64,000 nucleotides of DNA from JBFMEX01 sp040752215 (GTDB lineage Bacteria > Pseudomonadota > Alphaproteobacteria > Rhizobiales > Hyphomicrobiaceae), in NCBI GenBank assembly GCA_040752215.1, contig JBFMEX010000053.1, positions 1 to 64,000 on the forward strand. Reading direction: 5' to 3'. Positions 25,988 through 34,491 of this stretch are shown here, in pieces; the stretch's first letter is position 1; the number at the start of each line of letters is the position of its first letter. A program made the translations under genes and the position numbers. The notes below the pieces were generated by a model. It saw only the letters and a list, made by a program, of their open reading frames with translations. It made no database searches and was not told the origin of the DNA.

Positions 25988-26079
25988 CCACTCCTCCCGA
26001 CGGGATCGGTTTGTTGGCGGCTGTCCGGCGGCGGGCGAGAGGAAGCGCCCGGAACCAAGGTTCCGGGCGCCCCCCACTT

Positions 26080-27927
26080 TCAGACGGCGAGACGGCTCAG
26101 CGTCTCGTTGGTCGGCACGCCTTCCGAGGTCCAGCCGCGCAGCGCGTAGTACTCGGGCAGCATTTTCTCGAGGCCATTGACGAGACCCTTGGCCGGGCCG
26201 GTCTTGGCCGCCTCCTTCAGCAGCCTCGGTGGCAGGCTGTCGTCCTTCGCCGTGAAGCCGGCCTTGTTGTTGAACACGCGCTCCATGTTCCAGATGCGCT
26301 CGCCGAGCTCCAGCATCCTCTCCGGCGTCCAGCTGCCCTCGCAGGCGGCGTCCACCTGGGGAGCGATGTCGTTCAGCGTCCAGGCGAAGGTCGAGAACAC
26401 GCACAAGCCCGTCGAATCGACGGCGGCGGTGGCATCCTGGAACGCCTTCACCAGCGCCGGTTTGCCGTCGGTCGCCAGCGGATCGGTCTTCACCGGGATG
26501 CCTAGGATCTCCGACGACACGGTGTAGGAGCGCAGGTGGCAGGCGCCGCGGTTGGAGGTGGCATACGTGAGGCCCATGCCCTGGATGCCGCGCGGATCGT
26601 AGGCCGGGAACTCCTGGCTCTTGACCGTCATCGACAGCTCGGGCCGGCCGTACTTGGCGGTCAGCCGGGCCGAGCCGAGGCCGAGCTCCTTGCCGAAGCC
26701 CTCGGCCTTGCCGGTCAGCTCGACGCACTTCACCAGAGCCTCGGCCGAGCCGAACTTGAGCTCGAGCCCGCCGGTCATCTCCTTGGTCAGGATGCCGAGT
26801 TCATAGAGCTCCATCGCCGCCGAGACGGTGGCGCCGAACGAGATCGGGTCCAGGCCCTGCTCGTTGCAGATGAAGTTGGTATAGGTCAGCGCCTCGAGAT
26901 CGCCGACACCGGTGTTCGAGCCCAGGGCCCACGCCGCCTCGTACTCGAGGCCGCCGGAGGCGTGCCAGTACTCGGGCTTGTTCTTGATCGTGAAATGGGT
27001 CTCGTCGATCTTCGAGATGCGACCGCAGGCGATGGTGCAGCCGAAGCAGGCCTGGTTGGTGACGAGGTTCTTCTTGCCGTCCGTCTTCCTCGGCGTCGCC
27101 ATGGCCTCGGCGGAGATCGCGTGCGCCTCCTCGAACTGGACGTCGCGCGAGTTGCGGGTCGGCATCGCGCCCGCCTCGTTGATGACATTCATCAGCACCT
27201 GGGTGCCGTAGGTCGGCAGGCCGGCGCCGGTGACGGCGTTGTCACGCAGCACCTTCTTGCCGGCGGCGGTTGCCTTGAGGAACGCCGCGCCGTCCTTGAC
27301 CTTGACGCCCTTGGTGCCGCGGACCGCGACCGCCTTCAGGTTCTTGGAGCCCATCACCGCGCCGACGCCGGAGCGCCCCGCCGCACGATGCAGGTCGTTG
27401 ACGATGCAGGAGTAGAGCACCTGGTTCTCGCCGGCGACGCCGATCGCGGCGATGTGCATCATCGGATCCTGGTGGTGCTTCTTGATCCACTCGTCGGCCG
27501 CCCAAACGCTCTTGCCCCAGATCTGCGAGGCGTCCTTGATCTCGACCTTGTCATCGATGACGGAGAGGTAAACGGGCGTCGGGCTCTTGCCCTCGACGAT
27601 GATCATGTCCCAGCCGGCGAATTTGAGCTCGGCGCCGAAGTAGCCGCCCGAGTTGGAGCAGGCGATGGCGTTGGTCAGCGGGCCCTTGGTGATGACCGAG
27701 TAGCGCCCGCCGGTCGAGGCGGCGGTGCCGGTCAGCGGGCCGGTGGCATAGATGATCTTGTTGGCGGGGCTCAAGGGATCGACCTTGGGATCGACCTCCT
27801 CGACGAGATACTTGGAGGCAAGGCCGCGCTGGCCGAGGTACTTCTGCGCCCATTCCATGTTGAGTGGCTCGGTCTTGATGGTCCCGCTCGTCAGGTCGAT
27901 GCGAAGGATCTTGCGTGTCCAACCCAT
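26080..27927 (-). CDS. aorB: AorB, tungsten-type aldehyde:acceptor oxidoreductase catalytic subunit
   Basis: 615-aa member of the aldehyde ferredoxin oxidoreductase family, which carries a bis-pterin tungsten cofactor and oxidises aldehydes to acids. The N-terminal pterin region includes TGPLTGTAASTGGRYSV and GRSGVGAVMGSKNLKAV. Cluster-binding cysteines are in CFGCTIAC (C294, C297, C301), with a fourth in GACHLRSY. The start ATG has AAGGAG upstream. The set AorA-AorB-AorC-AorD matches the NAD-dependent AOR of Aromatoleum, which can also use H2 as electron donor. Metal identity (W rather than Mo) is inferred from the family. Confidence 0.9.
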   Translation of the reverse strand: MGWTRKILRIDLTSGTIKTEPLNMEWAQKYLGQRGLASKYLVEEVDPKVDPLSPANKIIYATGPLTGTAASTGGRYSVITKGPLTNAIACSNSGGYFGAELKFAGWDMIIVEGKSPTPVYLSVIDDKVEIKDASQIWGKSVWAADEWIKKHHQDPMMHIAAIGVAGENQVLYSCIVNDLHRAAGRSGVGAVMGSKNLKAVAVRGTKGVKVKDGAAFLKATAAGKKVLRDNAVTGAGLPTYGTQVLMNVINEAGAMPTRNSRDVQFEEAHAISAEAMATPRKTDGKKNLVTNQACFGCTIACGRISKIDETHFTIKNKPEYWHASGGLEYEAAWALGSNTGVGDLEALTYTNFICNEQGLDPISFGATVSAAMELYELGILTKEMTGGLELKFGSAEALVKCVELTGKAEGFGKELGLGSARLTAKYGRPELSMTVKSQEFPAYDPRGIQGMGLTYATSNRGACHLRSYTVSSEILGIPVKTDPLATDGKPALVKAFQDATAAVDSTGLCVFSTFAWTLNDIAPQVDAACEGSWTPERMLELGERIWNMERVFNNKAGFTAKDDSLPPRLLKEAAKTGPAKGLVNGLEKMLPEYYALRGWTSEGVPTNETLSRLAV

Positions 27928-28000
27928 GTTGGTCTCCTTGGCTTTCTCAGCTGCGCAGCTCGCGGCGCGCATGCTGGCCGTTCGGTGGCTCGTGATCGGA

Positions 28001-28495
28001 TCAGTGCTTGGCGGCCGGCGTGTTGGGGCCGGTATGCTCGCTGCCAGCCTTGGCCGCCCACAGCCGCATCTTGTCGAAGCCGGCCTGCTCGACGTCCTGG
28101 AAGGTGATGGCGCCGGTCGGGCACGCGTCGGCGCAGGCTGGATTGCCCTGACACAGGTCGCACTTGGTAACCTTGTGAGTGACCGTATTGTAGTTGATCG
28201 TCCCGAACGGGCAGGCGATGGTGCACACCTTGCAGCCGACGCACAGGTTCTCGTGCACGACCTTGACGCCCATGCCGTCGGTGGTGATGGCGTTCACCGG
28301 GCACGCCTGCTGGCACCAGGCCTCGGCGCACTGGGTGCAGGTGTAGGGTACGAAGCGGGCCTCGGTGTGGAAGTCGAACACACGGATGCGGGACTTGGCG
28401 ACGTTGAACTCGCCCTCGTTCTCGTAGGAGCAGGCCATCTCGCACTGCTTGCAACCCGTGCATTTGCCCGAGTCGATCACCAACGCCTTGAGCAT
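28001..28495 (-). CDS. aorA: AorA, polyferredoxin-type electron-transfer subunit
   Basis: 164-aa protein with 16 cysteines in four [4Fe-4S] sets: C12/15/18/22, C53/56/61/65, C85/88/91/95 and C112/115/121/125. It should wire the tungsten subunit AorB to the flavin subunit AorC. I chose ATG at 28493-28495 with GGAGGA upstream. It is the first gene of the aor operon, and a 14-bp dyad lies 77 bases before it. The last 25 residues are variable. Confidence 0.88.
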   Translation of the reverse strand: MLKALVIDSGKCTGCKQCEMACSYENEGEFNVAKSRIRVFDFHTEARFVPYTCTQCAEAWCQQACPVNAITTDGMGVKVVHENLCVGCKVCTIACPFGTINYNTVTHKVTKCDLCQGNPACADACPTGAITFQDVEQAGFDKMRLWAAKAGSEHTGPNTPAAKH

Positions 28496-28571
28496 CAAGG
28501 TTCCTCCTGCGTTATTGGGCCCGCATGACGGGCCTCGTGGCAGTTCACGGTAGGGACCGGGAACGGTCAAG

Positions 28572-28585
28572 TGTACTTAGGTGCA
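28572..28585 (+). promoter_or_regulatory. 14-bp dyad operator upstream of the aor operon
   Basis: TGTACTTAGGTGCA fits TGYAC-N4-GTRCA on both arms. On the minus strand it directly precedes a TTGACC hexamer (28565-28570), a possible -35 element, 77 bases from the aorA start. Three related copies lie in front of the PQQ dehydrogenase, pedF and beta-propeller genes. Confidence 0.5.
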
Positions 28586-28690
28586 TTTCGCCGCACACCG
28601 CCGGATGCAGCCCGCCATGCGCGCCCAGATCCAGCCTAGCACCACGGCAGGGCCGGTGACGAGACGGGACGCGGGCCGGCGTGGCCGCGG

Positions 28691-30442
28691 CTACCGGTTG
28701 GCGTAGCGCCGCTTCTTGCTCGGAGCGATCTCCTCCAGCTCGCGCTGGAGGCGGAGCGCCGGGTCGGCAGCGGCGATGCGGGAAATCGGGGTGCCGGCCA
28801 GCGCGGCCGAGACGCGCCAATCGTGCCGGTAGATATCCGGCAGCGACCGCAGCTTTCCGCTCTCGTCGGCAACGAGAGTGAAGTAGACGTTGTGGACGGG
28901 AACCTGGCGGCCGAGCTCGATCCGGTTGTTCTCCTTCGCTTTGCGGCCGAGCAGCGCGTGCACGTCGCCGGCCGGCCGGCGCTCAGCGCGCTCGAAGATC
29001 ACCTCGGCCAGCCGGCGCGGATTGCGAACACGGATGCAGCCGTGGCTGAACATCCGGCTGCTGGAGGAGAACAACCCCTTCGACGGGGTGTCGTGCATGT
29101 AGACGTCGTGGCGGTTGGGAAACAGGAACTTGATCTCGCCAAGCGGGTTCGATGAGCCGGGATCCTGCACGATCGTGACGCTGCGGATGTCGACCTTGTC
29201 CCAGTTGATGCGCGAGGGATCGACCGTCTTGCCGTTGCGTACGATGCGCATCCCGCGCCGCTCGATGACCCCGTAATCGCCCTCCTGCAGCGCCGGCAGC
29301 AGCGACTTGATCTTGATCGAGGACGGCACGCCCCAGTCGGGCTTGAAGACCAGCGTCTCCATGCGGTCGGAGAACACCGGCGTCTGGGTCTCCGGCTTGC
29401 CGATGATGATGCGCTCGCGGTGCACCGCTCGGCCCTTGTCGACGACGCGCGTCTCGAACTCGGGCAGGTTGTTCCAGATATGCAGCTCGCCGAGATCGCG
29501 CGGCAGCCAGCGCCAGCGCTCCATGTTGACCATGATCTTGGCCAGCTCGGGTCCCTTCGGCCGTGGGGTGCCGCCGCCATTCAGCACCCGGCGCACGTCG
29601 TCGTCGATCCGCCGCCGCCATTTGACGCCGGCTTCACGCAGCCTTTGGGCCAGCGCCGCCGCCAGCTCGCCGTCGAACCCCGTCTCGTCGCGGCCGCCCG
29701 CCGGCACACCGAGGCGCTGTCGCACCAGCGCGACGTGGGGATGATACGCGCCGACGACGATGCGCGGACCGGACGGGATCGGCTCGATCGCGGGCGGCGG
29801 GGCGTCGCTCGACACGCGGCGTCCGGTGGCAGCGAGATAGGCCTCGCGCAGCGCGAGGAACTGGGGATGCTGCGGGTTGAGGTGGCTCAGCGCGCGCGCC
29901 GGATCGGTGTCTCCGGCGATCGCCGGCACGAGCCGCTCGGCATCCACGGCGCGAGGCCCGTGATCGAGCCACTTGCTGAGCTGGGTCGGCTCGACGCGGC
30001 CGCCCCCGGCCTGCCAGGCATACTGGAGCACGGCGAGCGTGAATCCGACCTCGGCCCGCGCCTTGCCCTCGATGCCCTCGGCGTGGAGCACCGGCACGTC
30101 GATCAGCTTGGGATCGAGCCCCCATTCGTCGGCACGCATCAGCTCGTTTTGCAGCGGGCTCGTGTGGGGGAGCCAGCCGCTCTCGTCGAACCAGAAGAGT
30201 CGGGCGGTCTCGTGCGCATAGAGAGTTCCGAGCTGCGTCAGCCAAACCCGCGTGCGCTCGTCGCGGGCGCGGGACATGCGGTCCGTGAGATCGGCGAGCA
30301 CCGCAGCCCGGATCGGCTCGACAGCCGTGCTGCGGGCGTCCTCCGCCACCGAGCCGGAGAGATCGGAACGGGCGAAGGCCTGTGGCGAGAGCGCGAGCAG
30401 CGAGACGCAGAGAGCAGCCGAGGCGGCCGGCACGAGACGCAT
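28691..30442 (-). CDS. L,D-transpeptidase (YkuD/YcbB-like), periplasmic
   Basis: 583-aa cell-wall enzyme. An N-terminal signal peptide ends near AFA at residue 24. A middle region (about 215-290) contains a peptidoglycan-binding-like segment, and the C-terminal half is a YkuD domain with the catalytic motif FSHGCIRVRNP. It forms 3-3 cross-links or attaches proteins to peptidoglycan. The ATG at 30440-30442 was preferred over the much longer frame to 31315, which overlaps the response regulator gene. It sits inside the alcohol/aldehyde oxidation island without an obvious link to it. Confidence 0.88.
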   Translation of the reverse strand: MRLVPAASAALCVSLLALSPQAFARSDLSGSVAEDARSTAVEPIRAAVLADLTDRMSRARDERTRVWLTQLGTLYAHETARLFWFDESGWLPHTSPLQNELMRADEWGLDPKLIDVPVLHAEGIEGKARAEVGFTLAVLQYAWQAGGGRVEPTQLSKWLDHGPRAVDAERLVPAIAGDTDPARALSHLNPQHPQFLALREAYLAATGRRVSSDAPPPAIEPIPSGPRIVVGAYHPHVALVRQRLGVPAGGRDETGFDGELAAALAQRLREAGVKWRRRIDDDVRRVLNGGGTPRPKGPELAKIMVNMERWRWLPRDLGELHIWNNLPEFETRVVDKGRAVHRERIIIGKPETQTPVFSDRMETLVFKPDWGVPSSIKIKSLLPALQEGDYGVIERRGMRIVRNGKTVDPSRINWDKVDIRSVTIVQDPGSSNPLGEIKFLFPNRHDVYMHDTPSKGLFSSSSRMFSHGCIRVRNPRRLAEVIFERAERRPAGDVHALLGRKAKENNRIELGRQVPVHNVYFTLVADESGKLRSLPDIYRHDWRVSAALAGTPISRIAAADPALRLQRELEEIAPSKKRRYANR

Positions 30443-30645
30443 TACTTGGACCCCCGATAATCGTGACACGACAGGCTTTTGATGCCACGGCCTGATCGGC
30501 TGTGCACATACTTTTTTTGAGCCTATATGGGGGGGAATGTTGAACGGCCCTGAGCAGGAGCGGCGGCGAACGCCGTTGGTTTTCCGCTGGATGCGGACCA
30601 CGGCGGCGGCTGACTTTTCCTGCGCGGAAAAACGCTTTTCGCCGA

Positions 30646-30660
30646 GCCCGGCAAACGGGC
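30646..30660 (-). terminator. Possible terminator after the LuxR-type regulator gene
   Basis: GCCCG pairs with CGGGC around a 5-base loop, 22 bases after the regulator stop on the minus strand. An A4-T4 dyad (AAAAGCGTTTT) follows at about 30630-30640. The T-run is not immediate, so confidence is low. Confidence 0.35.
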
Positions 30661-30681
30661 GCGCGCGGCCCGTCGCCGTCG

Positions 30682-31422
30682 TCAGCCGCGTCCGGTGCGC
30701 GGCTTGTCGATGCCGACCCCGCTCTCGCCGAGGATGGTATCGAAGTCGATTTTCGACACCTCGATCACGGCTTGCGTGCGGGAGGCAACGCTGAGCTTGC
30801 GCAGGATCTCGGAGACGTGCGCCTTGACTGTGGTCTCGCCGACGTCGAGCTCGTAGGCGATCTGCTTGTTGAGCAGCCCCTGGCGCAGCATGCTCAGCAC
30901 GCGCAGTTGCTGCGGGGTGAGCGAGGCGAGCCGCTTGGCGAGATCGGGGGCGGCGCGCGCGGAGGTCGGCTCTGCCTTGGGCGGCTCGTAGCCGGCGGGA
31001 AGCGTGACCGAGCCGGCCATTACGTCCTGGATCGCGGCCGTCAGCTCGGGCTTCCTGACCGACTTGGCGATGAATCCGGCGGCGCCGAGCGTCATCGCCT
31101 CGTGAATGATGCGCGGATCCTCGAGCGCGGAGACGATCACCACGGGTTGCTTCGGGAACTGCGTTCGGAGCTCCAGCAGGCCGTCGAAGCCGCGCGTTCC
31201 GGGCATGGAAAGGTCGAGCAGGACGAGATCGAAGCGGCCGGCGCCCTCGATCGCGGTCCGCGCGCTCGCGATCGAGGTCGCCTCGGTGATCTGGGCCTCG
31301 GGATAGGCGGCACAAATGGCGAGCCTCAAGGCCTCGAGAAACAGAGGATGATCATCGACCACCAAGAAGCTTGCCGGCACGGCGTGCGCCTCCAATGCCT
31401 CTGTGCTGACGTGCTCTGTCAT
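30682..31422 (-). CDS. LuxR/NarL-family response regulator of the PQQ dehydrogenase cluster
   Basis: 246-aa two-component regulator. The receiver domain has VVDDHPLF and phospho-acceptor D70 in LVLLDLSMPG. The C-terminal LuxR helix-turn-helix reads LTPQQLRVLSMLRQGLLNKQIA then TVKAHVSEILRKL. It resembles AgmR/ErdR/ErbR, the activators of PQQ alcohol dehydrogenase genes in Pseudomonas. I chose ATG 31420-31422; an in-frame ATG at 31441-31443 adds seven residues. It lies just downstream of the dehydrogenase gene. The FIST/hybrid-kinase pair at 21.6-24.2 kb is the likely upstream partner, and the TGYAC-N4-GTRCA dyads are its likely targets; both links are inference. Confidence 0.85.
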   Translation of the reverse strand: MTEHVSTEALEAHAVPASFLVVDDHPLFLEALRLAICAAYPEAQITEATSIASARTAIEGAGRFDLVLLDLSMPGTRGFDGLLELRTQFPKQPVVIVSALEDPRIIHEAMTLGAAGFIAKSVRKPELTAAIQDVMAGSVTLPAGYEPPKAEPTSARAAPDLAKRLASLTPQQLRVLSMLRQGLLNKQIAYELDVGETTVKAHVSEILRKLSVASRTQAVIEVSKIDFDTILGESGVGIDKPRTGRG

Positions 31423-31548
31423 CGTCCCGTCATGCCTTACCATTTTTCAAAGCTCGGCTGGGCATTCAAGTCGAAAAACGGGGCGAGCAGGTGACCCTGC
31501 CCGCCCCGCCAGGCTCCCCCAAGAAACCTCAGCCAACCGGCAGCAGGC

Positions 31549-33312
31549 CTATTTCGCGGCCAGCTGCTTCGGCAGCTTGAACGTCCACACCATGCCGCCC
31601 TGGTTCAGGTTGGCGACCGTCTTGGCCACCTCGCCGCCCCACAGCGGAACCGCGCCGCCCCAGCCCGACACGACGGCGACGTACTGCTCGCCGTCCTGCT
31701 CCCAGGTGACAGGCGAGCCGACGATGCCGGAGCCGGTGTTGAAGCTCCAAAGCTCCTTGCCGGTCTTGTCGTCGAGCGCCTTGAGGTCGCCCTCGGGCGT
31801 GCCGAAGAAGACCAGTCCGCCGGCGGTCGTCAGCACGCCGCCCCACAGCGGCGCCTTGTTCTTGTACGACCACGCGATCTTGCCGGTCGCCGGATCCATG
31901 GCCTTCAGCGCACCGATGTGATCGTCGAAGATCGGCTTGATGGTGAAGCCGGCGCCGAGATACGCCGCCCCCGCCTTGTAGGCCACCGGCTCGTTCCAGA
32001 TGTCCATGCCCCACTCGTTGGCGGGGATGTAGAACAACTTGGTGTCCGGGCTGTAGGCCATCGGCATCCAGTTCTTGCCGCCGAGGAAGCTCGGGACGGC
32101 GAACACGGGCGTGCCCTTCTTGCCGTCCTTCGACTTGGTCGGATCGCCCGGACGGTTCTCCGGCACGTATTTCGGACGGCCGTTATCGTCGAGGCCGGTA
32201 GCCCAGGTGATCTTCTCCACGAACGGCGCGCCGCGGATGAACTTCCCGTTGGTACGGTCGAGCACGTAGAAGAAGCCGTTACGGTCGGCGGTGGCGGCGG
32301 CCTTGGTACCGTTGAGGTCGAAGGAGACCACCTCGTTGACGCCGTCGAAGTCCCAGCCGTCGTTCGGCGTCGTCTGGAAGCCCCACTTGATGTCGCCGGT
32401 GTCGGGATCGATGGCGATGCGCGAGCACGACCACTTGTTGTCGCCCGGGCGCATGTGGCTGTTCCACGGTGCCGGGTTGCCGGTGCCGACGAAAATGAGG
32501 TTGGTGTCGGGGTCATAGGTGCCGCCGAGCCAGGTGGCGCCGCCGCCGGTCTTCCACAGATCGCCGGGCCACGTCTCGTTCTTCTTGCCGGTCATCGTCG
32601 ACGGCTTGCCGTCGAGCGTGCCCATGTGGCCCTCGATGGTCGGACGCGACCACACCACCTCGCCGTCGTCGATCTTGCGCGCCTCGACGCGGCCGACGAT
32701 GCCGAACTCGCCGCCCGACACGCCGGTGACGAGGATCGCGCCGTGCTTCTTGGAGGGCACGATCAGCGGGGCGGCGGTGTAGGAGAAGCCGTTCTTGAAC
32801 TCGTCGATCGTCTTCGACCACACGACCTTGCCGGTCTTTGCATTGAGTGCGACGAGCTTGGCGTCGAGCGTGCCGAAGATGAACTTGTCGCCATAGAGCG
32901 CGCCGCCGCGGTTGATGACGTCGCAGCAGGGCAGGATGCCTTCCGGCAGGCGGTGATCGTACTGCCAGATCTCACGGCCGGTCTTGATGTCGATGGCCCA
33001 GGCGCGGCTGTAGGAGCCGGTGATGTACATCACGCCGTCCTTGACCAGCGGCTGGGTCTCCTGGCCGCGCATCTTCTCGCCGCCCAGGGACATCGCCCAG
33101 GCCGGAACGAGGCTGGCGATGTTGTCGCGGTTGACCTTGTTGAGCGAGCTGTAGCGCTGGCCCTGCGGGCCGAGGCCGTTCGACACGACGTCGCCGACGG
33201 ATGCGGCGTCCTTGACGATGTCGTCGATGGTGACGTCGGCGAGCGACGGCCCGGCAAGCGAAGCCGAAAGCGCGACGGCACTCGCGGTGGCGAGCCAATT
33301 CCACGTCTTCAT
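31549..33312 (-). CDS. PQQ-dependent alcohol dehydrogenase, predicted lanthanide type (ExaF/PedH-like)
   Basis: 587-aa periplasmic quinoprotein with signal peptide (cleavage near residue 25) and an eight-bladed propeller fold. The vicinal disulfide C129-C130 (LPCCDV) is present. Metal/PQQ ligands by homology are E202, N279 and catalytic D321. The residue two after it, D323 (WDFDG), is the extra Asp that marks lanthanide-binding enzymes. The C terminus (GGAVPLWGGEVA, FKLPK) is that of ethanol-type ExaA/ExaF rather than methanol-type MxaF. It oxidises primary alcohols to aldehydes and passes electrons to a cytochrome c, probably PedF. The start ATG follows AGAGGA. The substrate is not certain. 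Confidence 0.9.
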   Translation of the reverse strand: MKTWNWLATASAVALSASLAGPSLADVTIDDIVKDAASVGDVVSNGLGPQGQRYSSLNKVNRDNIASLVPAWAMSLGGEKMRGQETQPLVKDGVMYITGSYSRAWAIDIKTGREIWQYDHRLPEGILPCCDVINRGGALYGDKFIFGTLDAKLVALNAKTGKVVWSKTIDEFKNGFSYTAAPLIVPSKKHGAILVTGVSGGEFGIVGRVEARKIDDGEVVWSRPTIEGHMGTLDGKPSTMTGKKNETWPGDLWKTGGGATWLGGTYDPDTNLIFVGTGNPAPWNSHMRPGDNKWSCSRIAIDPDTGDIKWGFQTTPNDGWDFDGVNEVVSFDLNGTKAAATADRNGFFYVLDRTNGKFIRGAPFVEKITWATGLDDNGRPKYVPENRPGDPTKSKDGKKGTPVFAVPSFLGGKNWMPMAYSPDTKLFYIPANEWGMDIWNEPVAYKAGAAYLGAGFTIKPIFDDHIGALKAMDPATGKIAWSYKNKAPLWGGVLTTAGGLVFFGTPEGDLKALDDKTGKELWSFNTGSGIVGSPVTWEQDGEQYVAVVSGWGGAVPLWGGEVAKTVANLNQGGMVWTFKLPKQLAAK

Positions 33313-33421
33313 TGGCGTTTCCTCTAGGTTTGGTTTCCCGGCGGCTTTTCCGCCAGCGCTGAAAGAGAGCGGCGCGAAAGCCAAGCCACGGACACGTTAT
33401 CGCAGCGACCAGACGCCGCTT

Positions 33422-33437
33422 ATTGCCAAATAGTACA
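33422..33437 (+). promoter_or_regulatory. Dyad operator upstream of the PQQ dehydrogenase gene
   Basis: ATTGCCAAATAGTACA contains TGCCA-N4-GTACA. It is 14/16 identical to the site before pedF (36788-36803). Both lie at nearly the same distance from their start codons (110 and 114 bases) and in the same orientation. Confidence 0.5.
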
Positions 33438-33497
33438 TAGCCTGTCGGCCGCCCGCCCGGGGGCCGGTGCCACTCGGATTTGCAGGGGGACGAGCGC

Positions 33498-34487
33498 TCA
33501 GCCCTTGCCGTCGAGGCGCGGCAGCTCTTTGGCCTCGAGCTTCGGAAAGATGTGTGCGACCGAGCGCTCGAGCTCGTAGCGGGCGAGCGCGATCGAGCTG
33601 GTCCACTCGGGCAGCGGCAGTGCCGCCGCCTCGTTCATGCTCAAACCCTTGTCGAAGGCGTCACGGATCAGCTCGTCGATTGCGTCGAGCCAGCGGCGCG
33701 TTTGCTCTATGCCGCGCCCGCCCGGCTCGGCAGGACCGTGGCCCGGAACCAGCAGCGAATGAGGAATGCCGCCCAGTGTCGCCAGCGCGACGCGCCAGCG
33801 GCCGATCTCTGCATGCGGTGTGGTCGGGGCACGGTCGAGGAACACGAGATCGCCGGCGACGACGAGTCCAGAACGCTCGTCGAAGATGGCGAGGTCGGAG
33901 TCCGTATGGCCGGCGAGCGGAAGCAGCCGCAGGCGGCGGTCGCCAACCTCCTCGAGCCCTCCCTCGACCACGCGCGTCGGCAGCACCGGCTCGGTGCCGC
34001 GCATCCAATCGCCGACGGCGTGATACATGGCGGTGGCGAAATCGTCGCCGAGCTTCCTCAAGCCGTCGATGACACCCTGCGGCGCCGCAATTTTCGCGGC
34101 ATCGAAAGCCTGGTTGCCGAACACGTGGTCGGGATGGAAGTGCGTGATGTAGACGCGCGCGATGTCCTTGCCCGTGAGCTCGCGCGCCAGGCTCGCTAGC
34201 GCCTCGCCGTAGCGGCGCGAGGGACCGGTGTCGACGACGATCGCGCCCTCGCTCGAGTCGAGCACGATGATATTGGCGATCGCGCCGCCGTTCGTGGAAT
34301 TGATCGCCTCCTGGGCGCCGGCGATCATCCAGATGCCGTCGGCGAGCTTCCGCGGCACCAGCTGATAGGCGAGTGGCGCGGCGTCGGCGTCGAGCATCGC
34401 GAGATAAGGCACGCCGGCCAGACTTCCGAGCCCGGCCAGGGCGGCGCGGCGCGTCAGCCACGGTTGGTCTCTCAGGCGCCGCGGCAT
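33498..34487 (-). CDS. Quinoprotein relay metallo-beta-lactamase-fold hydrolase (SoxH-like)
   Basis: 329-aa metallo-hydrolase. The zinc motif is THFHPDHVFGN, with a further His in LAGHTDSD and PGHGPAEPGG. The N terminus has a twin-arginine-like export signal (LTRRAALAGLG) ending near ADA. Proteins of this type accompany PQQ dehydrogenases and fused SoxYZ-like carriers in the so-called quinoprotein relay system, whose chemistry is not settled. I used ATG at 34485-34487, four bases after the stop of the SoxYZ-like gene; an in-frame start at 34526 is possible. Confidence 0.82.
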   Translation of the reverse strand: MPRRLRDQPWLTRRAALAGLGSLAGVPYLAMLDADAAPLAYQLVPRKLADGIWMIAGAQEAINSTNGGAIANIIVLDSSEGAIVVDTGPSRRYGEALASLARELTGKDIARVYITHFHPDHVFGNQAFDAAKIAAPQGVIDGLRKLGDDFATAMYHAVGDWMRGTEPVLPTRVVEGGLEEVGDRRLRLLPLAGHTDSDLAIFDERSGLVVAGDLVFLDRAPTTPHAEIGRWRVALATLGGIPHSLLVPGHGPAEPGGRGIEQTRRWLDAIDELIRDAFDKGLSMNEAAALPLPEWTSSIALARYELERSVAHIFPKLEAKELPRLDGKG

Positions 34488-34491
34488 CGGC

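Noticed and set aside
25988..26728. In-frame upstream extension of aorC
   Set aside because: It overlaps aorB on the same strand and reads as low-complexity Arg/Gly/Asp sequence; the internal ATG with a strong ribosome binding site is the real start.
30443..31315. In-frame upstream extension of the L,D-transpeptidase gene
   Set aside because: The signal peptide at MRLVPAAS gives the start; the extension overlaps the LuxR-type regulator gene and has no protein-like features.
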